The notes under the pieces are model-generated. The model was not told the origin of the DNA. It saw nothing but the letters and a program-made list of their open reading frames with translations, and did not search any database. Made by a program: the position numbers and the translations under genes. Below are positions 1 through 5,425 of a DNA stretch of 9,202 nucleotides, in pieces; positions within the stretch are counted from its first letter, which is position 1; every line of letters starts with the position of its first letter. This stretch comes from Candidatus Delongbacteria bacterium. Its GTDB lineage: Bacteria; UBA4055. The stretch lies in NCBI GenBank assembly GCA_022013635.1, contig JAKLPX010000334.1:1-9202 (forward strand). The letters run 5' to 3'.

Positions 1-491
1 ATTTTTACAAGAGAATCAACAGTATTACTATTCCATCTAATCTCTTGAATACTGCCTATATTCCATTCATCTGAACCGGTAGGGGATGTAACTTCAAGGT
101 TCTGCTCAGGAGTTATGGTTATTGTGATTTTCTCAGACTCATCTACATTTCCTGCTACATCATACGCCTTAAGATACACTTCATAGTCTCCTACATCTCT
201 TCCGATCGTACTAAATTCGTACGAAAAAGTTGAAGGAATGCTGTCAATCCCATTAATAATGCTGTCAACATAAAATTCCACTCTTGTAACTCCGACATTG
301 TCAGACACACCGGCTGTAATCACTAAAGTCAATCCGCTGATTACTTCCGAACTGTCTGCAGGAGAGGCAATCCACACTGTCGGTGCTGTTGTATCCGGAC
401 CGGTCGAGCTGTCATCGTCATCACTGCATGATATGAAGATTCCCGTAAAAGCAATCACCACAAAAAGAAACACCATTGATTTTTTTAACAT
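1..491 (-). CDS. Surface-type lipoprotein with Ig-like domain (3' end outside window)
   Basis: This is the N-terminal 163 codons of a secreted lipoprotein; no stop codon is reached before the window edge. The ATG at 491 follows a GGAG ribosome site (498-501) by 6 bases. Residues 1-21 are a short Lys-containing start and a hydrophobic stretch ending FIS before Cys22, which is a lipoprotein signal peptide with a slightly loose lipobox (Phe at -3). The mature end reads CSDDDDSS, resembling the Ser-acidic surface-export signal of Bacteroidota lipoproteins. Residues 38-127 look like a bacterial Ig-like domain, with the typical SDNVGVTRVEFYVD and YDVAGN segments. From about residue 132, LEVTSPTGSDEWNIGSIQEI resembles the Ser-Thr-rich GPI-anchored/Kre9-KNH-type domain often found in multidomain surface proteins. 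Role unknown; probably an envelope or surface adhesion or binding protein. The reading frame and lipoprotein nature are clear, while surface location is inference. Confidence 0.85.
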   Translation of the reverse strand, partial: MLKKSMVFLFVVIAFTGIFISCSDDDDSSTGPDTTAPTVWIASPADSSEVISGLTLVITAGVSDNVGVTRVEFYVDSIINGIDSIPSTFSYEFSTIGRDVGDYEVYLKAYDVAGNVDESEKITITITPEQNLEVTSPTGSDEWNIGSIQEIRWNSNTVDSLVK

Positions 492-524
492 AATTGACTC
501 CGTTATTTATTATTCATAAGGTTA

Positions 525-553
525 AATATAATAAATTATGGTTGAAAAAGCAA
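525..553 (-). promoter_or_regulatory. Candidate sigma-70-type promoter of the lipoprotein gene
   Basis: On the minus strand a TTGCTT -35-like box (553-548) and a TATATT -10-like box (530-525) are separated by exactly 17 bases. They lie 34 bases upstream of the lipoprotein ATG, in the AT-rich region between divergent genes. The -10 matches 5 of 6 consensus bases but the -35 only 3 of 6. In such AT-rich sequence chance matches are common, so this is a candidate only. Confidence 0.35.
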
Positions 554-617
554 GTTTTGTATTTTAATGTTTCATTTGCATTTCTAAATAAAATCCCGCA
601 AATTTCACATAATTAAT

Positions 618-623
618 AAGGAG
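618..623 (+). promoter_or_regulatory. Ribosome binding site deciding the cyclase start
   Basis: AAGGAG lies just upstream of two consecutive in-frame TTG codons (627 and 630). Spacing from GGAG is 3 bases to the first and 6 to the second, so the second TTG is the better start. No in-frame ATG or GTG lies between the upstream in-frame stop (TAA at 585-587) and this point. Confidence 0.6.
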
Positions 624-629
624 TACTTG

Positions 630-2120
630 TTGCGTTTCAGAATTTTTTCTAATAAATTCAATTTCAGAATTAAATATTTCATTTCTGTTTCGTTTTTCAT
701 TCTCGCGATCTTGACGGTACATACTATTGTTGCTATAATTTACGGTAATGAATGGGCTGAGTCTTTTATAAGCTCGATAATCGCTTTCGGGATTATTAAT
801 TTACTTCTTGCAGACCGGATATTCAAACCGATAGATGAATATATAAAAACAGGAAAAGACAAAGAATCCATAATCACAGCCGTAAACGACCTTAACCGAA
901 ATTCTATAATGGCTTTTATTACCTCATCTTCAGTTTACATTCTTTTGAGGCTTTTTCTGATTTTCTCGCGTCAGGAATTAAGCTTCGGAGACATGTTCAA
1001 TATTTTTCTTGTCTTCTCTAACCGCTACATTCTTCTTGCACCTTTCTTAACATACCTAATTCTATCTTACTATTCTCTGACCTTAAAACGCCACTTTTAT
1101 GAAAAGGAAGGAATCATTTTTCCTGTCAGAAAGGAAAGTTTGTTTGTTAAGCTGACGGCTACTTTTCTGATCCTGCTTATATCACCCGCTGTTGATATAT
1201 ATTTTGTTCTTCGTTACAGCGGACAGTGGGATGCTTTTGTTGATTTTATAACAGCGGAAGACACATCCCTTATAAGCACATTTTTGATACTGTTGGCAGC
1301 AATAATCATAGCATTACTTGTATTTTCAAAAGAAATTTACAGGGCTTTCAGGGAGCTTATTTATGCTTTCGGAGAAGTAAGAAATGGAAAATACGGCTAT
1401 CAGGCAGTCGTTCTCACTAATGACGAATTCGGAAGACTCGCGGAGGATTTCAATGACATGTCAAAAGGATTGGAAGAACGCGAATTTATAAGGGACACTT
1501 TCGGAAAATATATAGCACCCGAAATTGCTGCGGAAGTGATAGGAAAGAAAGTCAATCTTAAAGGCGAGATCAATAATACTACTGTAATGTTCACTGATAT
1601 AGCAGATTTTACTTCGGTTTCGGAAAGAATGAGTCCGGCTGAGCTGGTAAAAATGCTCAATGAATATTTTTCTTTTCTTGTCGGCGTAATTCAAAAAAAT
1701 AATGGTGTCGTAAATAAATTTATAGGTGACTCAGTTATGGCGGTATTCAATGCTCCTCTAAAAGATTCTGAACACGCTGATCATTCAGTTCAGGCAGCCA
1801 TAGAAATAGTGAGGGAGTCGTCAAAAATAAAATTCAACGATATCTCACTTAAAACGAGAATAGGAATAAATACAGGTGATGTACTTCTCGGAAACATCGG
1901 TGCGGAAAGCAGATTAGAATATACCGTAATAGGAGATGTTGTTAACATGGCCTCGCGCCTTGAACAAATAAATAAAAATTACAATTCTAATATAATGATA
2001 GGCCACGAAACGAGAAAACTACTAAAGGGTGCTTACGAATTCGAAGAGATCGTAAATGTAAATATTAAAGGAAAGAAGGAAGCCCAGACAGTTTACAAAC
2101 TCATTTTCACGGAATATTAA
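630..2120 (+). CDS. Six-pass membrane class III adenylate/guanylate cyclase with HAMP linker
   Basis: This inner-membrane enzyme is predicted to make a cyclic nucleotide, probably cAMP from ATP, in the cytoplasm. Residues are numbered from TTG 630 (496 aa). Six hydrophobic segments lie at about 16-38, 44-63, 92-112, 123-149, 172-195 and 213-233. A HAMP linker follows at about 234-285, containing the NDEFGRLAEDFNDM segment. A cyclase-transducer stretch (FGKYIAPEIAAEVI, about 291-304) leads to the catalytic domain from about 316. All canonical residues are visible: metal-binding Asp323 (FTDIADF) and Asp367 (KFIGDS), base-selecting Lys363 and Thr432 (EYTVIGD), and transition-state Asn439 and Arg443 (VNMASRLE). 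The Lys/Thr pair is that of class IIIb adenylate cyclases. The 6TM-HAMP-cyclase order matches the mycobacterial Rv1318c/Rv3645 type. The signal sensed by the membrane part is unknown. The gene is followed after 14 bases by a beta-barrel protein gene, so the two are probably co-transcribed. TTG 627 is an alternative start. Confidence 0.93.
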   Translation: MRFRIFSNKFNFRIKYFISVSFFILAILTVHTIVAIIYGNEWAESFISSIIAFGIINLLLADRIFKPIDEYIKTGKDKESIITAVNDLNRNSIMAFITSSSVYILLRLFLIFSRQELSFGDMFNIFLVFSNRYILLAPFLTYLILSYYSLTLKRHFYEKEGIIFPVRKESLFVKLTATFLILLISPAVDIYFVLRYSGQWDAFVDFITAEDTSLISTFLILLAAIIIALLVFSKEIYRAFRELIYAFGEVRNGKYGYQAVVLTNDEFGRLAEDFNDMSKGLEEREFIRDTFGKYIAPEIAAEVIGKKVNLKGEINNTTVMFTDIADFTSVSERMSPAELVKMLNEYFSFLVGVIQKNNGVVNKFIGDSVMAVFNAPLKDSEHADHSVQAAIEIVRESSKIKFNDISLKTRIGINTGDVLLGNIGAESRLEYTVIGDVVNMASRLEQINKNYNSNIMIGHETRKLLKGAYEFEEIVNVNIKGKKEAQTVYKLIFTEY

Positions 2121-2134
2121 AGGAGAAACGGATA

Positions 2135-2713
2135 ATGAAGAAATTTCTGATAATGATTTCAATTTGCCTCATATCTTTAAACAGCCTGAGCGCGTCTGAA
2201 TTTGAATTCGGGCTGATATTAGGTTCGCCAGCCGGACTGTCCGCAAAGCTGTGGAACGATCAAAGAACCGCTTTCGATTTCGGGCTCGGATGGAGCAATT
2301 ATGATAACGACAGATTTGACAATGACAACGACAGAGTCCACCTGCATTCGGATTATCTTATTCACAGGTTTGATCTGATCCCTGTTGATCAGGGCCGACT
2401 CGGTTTATATTATGGGATCGGAGCAAGGATCGTTGCAGATAAGGACTTGAAATTCGGTGCAAGGATACCTCTCGGCGCATGCTATAACTTTCCGGAAGTT
2501 CCATTAGTTATTTTTCTTGAACTTGTTCCGGTAGTTGATATTATGCCGGAATTAAACATTTCCCCTGATATCGGTATAGGCGTAAGATATTTATTCGGCA
2601 AAAATCCCGCATCGGCAAAAAATAAGGGTCAGTTAAAAAAGAAGTCTGACTCTAAAAAAGAAGATAAGGACGAAGAAGACAAAGAGGATCCTAAAGTTAA
2701 GCTGCAGTGGTAG
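2135..2713 (+). CDS. Secreted outer-membrane beta-barrel-type protein with charged C-terminal tail
   Basis: A 192-residue exported protein. Residues 1-20 form a signal peptide (MKKF, hydrophobic core, SLSA cleavage site before SEFEF). The mature part from 22 to about 154 alternates hydrophobic and polar residues in about eight strands: GLILGSPAGLSAKLW, TAFDFGLGW, HLHSDYLIH, LGLYYGIGARI and so on. It ends in GIGVRYLF, which looks like a closing strand. This resembles small DUF3996-like beta-barrel families, but I cannot name the family with certainty. After the barrel comes an unusual tail of about 38 residues rich in Lys, Asp and Glu, ending in Trp. The ATG at 2135 has an AGGAG site (2121-2125) 9 bases upstream, just after the cyclase stop, so it is the second gene of that unit. 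Outer-membrane location is inferred from pattern; the function is unknown. Confidence 0.82.
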   Translation: MKKFLIMISICLISLNSLSASEFEFGLILGSPAGLSAKLWNDQRTAFDFGLGWSNYDNDRFDNDNDRVHLHSDYLIHRFDLIPVDQGRLGLYYGIGARIVADKDLKFGARIPLGACYNFPEVPLVIFLELVPVVDIMPELNISPDIGIGVRYLFGKNPASAKNKGQLKKKSDSKKEDKDEEDKEDPKVKLQW

Positions 2714-2717
2714 TTAT

Positions 2718-3509
2718 TTAACTTCTCTGTCTTAGAGCTTCGTATAAAAAAATTGTCGCGGCCTGATTGACATTCAGTGAATCCGCAACTCCTTTCATAG
2801 GAATGCTGACGAGAATATCGGCATTCTTTTTCATTGATTCTGACAATCCGAATGCTTCCGATCCTACAACGACAGCGGTTTTTTTAGTAAAATCTGTATC
2901 CGAATAAACCGTTTTGCTGTACGGATCGGCAGAAACTGTCTGAAATTTATTCGCTTTTAAAAATTTTATTGTATCTTCGGTTGATGCCTCGATAATTTTC
3001 TTTGAAAATATCGTTCCTGTCGAAGCTCTGATAACATTCGGATTCCTGTAATCTGTGATCTTGTCAGCCAGAATGATCGTATCTATCCCTGCTCCGTCCG
3101 CTGTCCGTATCAGAGCTCCGAGATTTCCCGGTTTTTCGATTGATTCTGCAACCAGAATAAAGCTGCATTCAGGATCAATGTCACTAAATTCCGATGCTCT
3201 GAATTCAGCCTTAATGATGATCCCGAACGGATCGTTTTTATACGCCACTTTCTCAAAAACAGCTTTCGAAAGAAAATAAACATTCTTTGATAATTTTGAT
3301 ATTTTATTTAAAAGTTTTTTATCTTTATTCTCAAGGATTTCTTCGCATATAAAAGTTTCCTTAAATTCTATTCCGGCATCAATCGCTCTGATGATTTCTC
3401 TTTCATCCTCGATCAGAATATCATTTTCTCCTGTTTTACCGTTTTTTGCCCTGAATCTTACAAGTTCCTTGATTTTCGCGTTTTGCAGGCTGGTAATTAT
3501 TTCTTTCAT
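2718..3509 (-). CDS. TrmH/SpoU-family RNA 2'-O-methyltransferase
   Basis: A 263-residue SPOUT-fold enzyme that transfers methyl from S-adenosylmethionine to a ribose 2'-OH in rRNA or tRNA. Residues about 31-98 form the SpoU substrate-binding domain (start ILIEDEREIIRAI, end KNDPFGIIIKAE). The catalytic SPOUT domain follows from about 116. It carries motif 1 EKPGNLGALIRTADGAG (125-141, with Asn129 and Arg135), motif 2 VVGSEAFGLSE (214-224, with Glu218) and motif 3 IPMKGVADSLNVNQAATIFLYE split around Asn246. These form the knotted cofactor site and dimer interface. The length is usual for the RlmB/TrmH-like group, but motifs alone do not give the target nucleotide, so no symbol is assigned. Its ATG overlaps the mazG stop as ATGA (3506-3509), implying translational coupling as the last gene of that cluster. 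It converges on the beta-barrel gene with only 4 bases between stops. Confidence 0.93.
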   Translation of the reverse strand: MKEIITSLQNAKIKELVRFRAKNGKTGENDILIEDEREIIRAIDAGIEFKETFICEEILENKDKKLLNKISKLSKNVYFLSKAVFEKVAYKNDPFGIIIKAEFRASEFSDIDPECSFILVAESIEKPGNLGALIRTADGAGIDTIILADKITDYRNPNVIRASTGTIFSKKIIEASTEDTIKFLKANKFQTVSADPYSKTVYSDTDFTKKTAVVVGSEAFGLSESMKKNADILVSIPMKGVADSLNVNQAATIFLYEALRQRS

Positions 3510-4276
3510 TTCATAAGCCTTTTCGATTCGTTCCAGATAGCGTCAAGTTCTTCTAGGGATTTATCCTGCATTTTGGCACCCAAACTCTCGACTTTCTCTT
3601 CAATATAATTAAATCTGCCGATAAATTTGTTATTAGCTTTCTGTAAAGCATCTTCAGGATTTACATTTAATTTCTTTGAAAGATTGACGATAACGAATAA
3701 GATATCCCCTAATTCCTCTTCAATATTAGTTACATCATTATTTTTGATTCCTTCCTCAAGCTCAGTAATCTCTTCCTTAACCTTTTCAAGTATATCTACC
3801 GCCTTTCTCCATTCAAAACCTACCGCCCCCGCCTTCTGCTGAAGCCTTAATGACCTTAAAAGAGCGTTATAACTTTTCGGAACGCCGTCTAAAATCCTTT
3901 TCTTGCCTTCCTTTTCCTTCTTAATAATTTCCCAGTTATTCTTAACCTGTTCGGGTGTAAGTGTCTTTTTCTCTCCGAAAATGTGAGGATGCCTCAGTTC
4001 AAGTTTGTCAGATATACTTTTTGCAACTTCTTCAATATTAAAATGACCGCTTTCATCGGCGATCTGAGATTGAAATATTATCTGCAGTAAAAGGTCGCCA
4101 AGTTCCTTCTTGAGTTCCATAGGATCGTTATCCTCTATTGCTTCTATAACTTCATAAGCTTCTTCGAGAATATATTTCTTAAGACTATCCGGTGTCTGCT
4201 CCAAATCCCACGGGCAGCCGTCTTTTTTATCTCTGAGTCTCTTCATTATCCCGACAAGTCTTTGCATCTGTTCCAT
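3506..4276 (-). CDS. mazG: MazG nucleoside triphosphate pyrophosphohydrolase
   Basis: A cytoplasmic enzyme that hydrolyses (d)NTPs to NMPs and pyrophosphate, cleaning nucleotide pools. As read here it has 256 residues, the usual length for two-domain MazG. The first domain has the metal-binding pattern EEAYE (38-42) with ELGD (58-61), preceded by the hallmark GCPWDLEQT (20-28) and followed by RHPHIFGE (95-102). The second domain has EEITE (168-172) with ELGD (188-191), after the conserved GVPKSYNALLRS and KAGAVGFEW stretches. Both EExxE/ExxD sets are intact. The start is placed at ATG 4276 because an AGGA ribosome site sits 5 bases upstream and family members begin at this point. A TTG at 4303 would add nine residues, but it has no ribosome site and would overlap the upstream gene. 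It is third in a minus-strand cluster and overlaps the methyltransferase start by 4 bases. Confidence 0.95.
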   Translation of the reverse strand: MEQMQRLVGIMKRLRDKKDGCPWDLEQTPDSLKKYILEEAYEVIEAIEDNDPMELKKELGDLLLQIIFQSQIADESGHFNIEEVAKSISDKLELRHPHIFGEKKTLTPEQVKNNWEIIKKEKEGKKRILDGVPKSYNALLRSLRLQQKAGAVGFEWRKAVDILEKVKEEITELEEGIKNNDVTNIEEELGDILFVIVNLSKKLNVNPEDALQKANNKFIGRFNYIEEKVESLGAKMQDKSLEELDAIWNESKRLMK

Positions 4277-4281
4277 TCTTT

Positions 4282-4286
4282 TCCTT
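4282..4286 (-). promoter_or_regulatory. Ribosome binding site deciding the mazG start
   Basis: On the minus strand AAGGA (4286-4282) sits 5 bases before ATG 4276 and directly abuts the stop codon (TAA, 4289-4287) of the upstream small gene. This supports ATG 4276 over the upstream TTG 4303 and suggests coupling of the two genes. Confidence 0.6.
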
Positions 4287-4481
4287 TTATTCTTTGCACT
4301 CAATATAAACTTTTATCATTCTTTCTTTTTTCTTGTCCCGTTTCTCTTTTAATGATACCAAAATATAGCCTGTTATAAATAAAAATATTAATAGTACCAA
4401 CGCAATTTCGATATATTGAGCGGTTCCGAGTTTAGCTAATTTCATTCCTGAGTATGCCTGAGAATAAATAGATTCTTCCAT
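4287..4481 (-). CDS. Small single-pass membrane protein, unknown
   Basis: A 64-residue protein that I do not recognise. Residues about 23-43 form one strongly hydrophobic helix (IEIALVLLIFLFITGYILVS). A basic stretch follows (KEKRDKKKER, about 45-54), which by the positive-inside rule puts the C-terminus in the cytoplasm and the N-terminus outside. There is no cleavage site after the helix start, so it is more likely an anchor than a signal peptide. The ATG at 4481 is preceded by a weak GGA site at suitable distance. It lies 11 bases after the 76-residue gene and 10 bases before mazG, so it is probably translated from the same transcript. The close packing and sensible membrane topology are the main reasons for calling it real. 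Confidence 0.6.
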   Translation of the reverse strand: MEESIYSQAYSGMKLAKLGTAQYIEIALVLLIFLFITGYILVSLKEKRDKKKERMIKVYIECKE

Positions 4482-4492
4482 AAAATTATCCG

Positions 4493-4723
4493 TTAATTAT
4501 TTGTAATTATTTTCGGTCTGATGACCCCGGTTCTGATTCGCGCGGATCCGAACATAGCAGCATTCTTGACAGGCTTGCTTTTTTTAACAGGACCAAATGG
4601 AACTATCGAATACCCGATATTAACAAGGATAATATTTTTCTTCAATTTATTATAAAGCAATTCTATTGTTCTCTCTACGGCTAATGGAGTAGGTAAAATA
4701 TCCATTTTTACAGTTTCTTTCAA
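4493..4723 (-). CDS. Small hypothetical protein, unresolved start
   Basis: A 76-residue frame that I do not recognise, first in the cluster leading to mazG. Visible parts are an amphipathic helix-like stretch (LAVERTIELLYNKLKKN, about 14-30), a hydrophobic strand (IILVNIGYSIVPFG, about 31-44), and a basic C-terminus (KKSKPVKNAAMF, RIRTGVIRPKI). There is no signal peptide and no known motif. The start shown is TTG 4723, which has no ribosome site. The same frame stays open upstream to a TAA at 4784-4786, adding a strand-like IEVKIKYNVIENAPGYKR with no ATG, GTG or other TTG. The only good ribosome-site match (AGAGG, 4775-4771) sits 5 bases before an in-frame ATC. The true protein may therefore be about 90 residues from a rare start. 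Coding status is moderately supported by the tight spacing to the next gene. Confidence 0.45.
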   Translation of the reverse strand: MKETVKMDILPTPLAVERTIELLYNKLKKNIILVNIGYSIVPFGPVKKSKPVKNAAMFGSARIRTGVIRPKIITNN

Positions 4724-4787
4724 TCGTTTATAGCCGGGAGCGTTTTCGATAACATTATATTTGATTTTTACCTCTATTTTTCTTTAA

Positions 4788-4816
4788 ATTTAACAGTTTT
4801 GATTCGTTTATGCAAA
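4788..4816 (-). promoter_or_regulatory. Candidate promoter of the small-gene/mazG/methyltransferase cluster
   Basis: On the minus strand TTTGCA (4816-4811) and TTAAAT (4793-4788) are spaced by 17 bases. They lie just upstream of the first small gene and in the only sizeable gap on this strand. Each box matches 4 of 6 consensus bases. The surroundings are very AT-rich, so this is weak evidence. Confidence 0.3.
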
Positions 4817-4827
4817 ATTATTTACAA

Positions 4828-4869
4828 TTTAAGTATAATTATTCATTTTTAATTGATATTATGCTTAAA
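4828..4869 (-). terminator. Inverted repeat after mntP, possible weak terminator
   Basis: Arms of 12 bases (4828-4839 and 4858-4869) are complementary except for one position, around an 18-base gap, starting 3 bases after the mntP stop. On the minus strand the exception is a C/A mismatch, while on the plus strand it would be a G-U pair. The stem is almost all A/T and no clean U-run follows on the minus strand, so it is a poor intrinsic terminator. It might act as one, or as a protein-binding palindrome, or be chance in AT-rich DNA. Confidence 0.3.
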
Positions 4870-4872
4870 TAC

Positions 4873-5424
4873 TTAGAAGCCATCAAGTAATATTTTTAGT
4901 CCGATCAGGATTAGAATTATTCCTCCAAATAGTTCCGCATTCTGACCTAATCTTCGTCCTGCTTTTTTGCCGATATTCACGCCTATAAGAGAAATCATGA
5001 AAGTCGTAGAAGCTATAAACAAAGCTGGAAAAAATATTTCAATGCCTAAAAAAAGGATGCTTAATCCGGCTGCCAAGGCATCAATGCTTGTGGCTATAGC
5101 CATGACGAATAATGAGCCTGTACTAAAATAGTTAAAGGTTTTGCAGTCTTCGGCTTTTCTGCTTTCGATTATCATTTTTATTCCGATAAAACTTAAAAGC
5201 CCCATTGCTATCCAGTGATCGAAGGATTTAATATAAGATAGGAACAAAAATCCCGCGAACCAGCCTATTACCGGCATGATTCCCTGAAATATTCCGAAGA
5301 AAAATGATATTTTGAATTTATCGCTTATCTTAACTTCCGAAGAGCACATTCCTGCGGCTAATGAAACCGCAAAAGCGTCTGCTGACAGGGCTAATCCGAG
5401 AATAAATATCTCCAAAATCGTCAT
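4873..5424 (-). CDS. mntP: Manganese exporter MntP
   Basis: A 183-residue inner-membrane protein that exports Mn(II) and protects against manganese excess, matching the usual MntP (YebN) length of about 190. Six hydrophobic segments are arranged as two repeats of three. The family signatures are clear: LSADAFAVS near the start with Asp16, and ATSIDALAAG with Asp115, the pair of membrane aspartates important for transport. PVIGWFAGF, DHWIAMGLLSFIGIKMIIE and the terminal ELFGGIILILIGLKIL also fit the family. The ATG at 5424 has a GAGG site 7 bases upstream that lies inside the end of the preceding TamB-family gene, only 1 base separating stop and start. It is therefore translated from the tamB transcript and has no leader of its own. 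No Mn-sensing yybP-ykoY riboswitch can be placed directly before it. Confidence 0.95.
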   Translation of the reverse strand: MTILEIFILGLALSADAFAVSLAAGMCSSEVKISDKFKISFFFGIFQGIMPVIGWFAGFLFLSYIKSFDHWIAMGLLSFIGIKMIIESRKAEDCKTFNYFSTGSLFVMAIATSIDALAAGLSILFLGIEIFFPALFIASTTFMISLIGVNIGKKAGRRLGQNAELFGGIILILIGLKILLDGF

Positions 5425-5425
5425 T

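Noticed and set aside
298..519. Plus-strand 73-residue frame at the left end
   Set aside because: It lies opposite the lipoprotein gene, which has a ribosome site, signal peptide, lipobox and recognisable domains; the plus frame has none of these.
542..570. TTGAAA / TAATGT as the cyclase promoter
   Set aside because: Spacing of 17 is right, but the -10 matches only 3 of 6 bases in AT-rich sequence; too weak to list.
574..603. ATTTGC...GCAAAT inverted repeat in the divergent intergenic region
   Set aside because: Six-base arms 18 bases apart are expected by chance in such AT-rich DNA, and there is no second copy.
603..610. TTCACA near the cyclase start as a CRP (cAMP receptor) site
   Set aside because: Only one half-site is present; the partner TGTGA at the required distance is missing.
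1400..1694. Minus-strand frames inside the cyclase gene
   Set aside because: They are antisense to the conserved catalytic domain and have no features of their own.
2843..2868. GSEAFGL instead of GNEGxGL in motif 2 of the methyltransferase as a sign of inactivation
   Set aside because: The key Glu is kept, and Ser for Asn and Ala for Gly are accepted variants in this family.
4301..4303. TTG 4303 as the mazG start
   Set aside because: It has no ribosome site and overlaps the preceding gene, whereas ATG 4276 has a good site and fits the usual MazG N-terminus.
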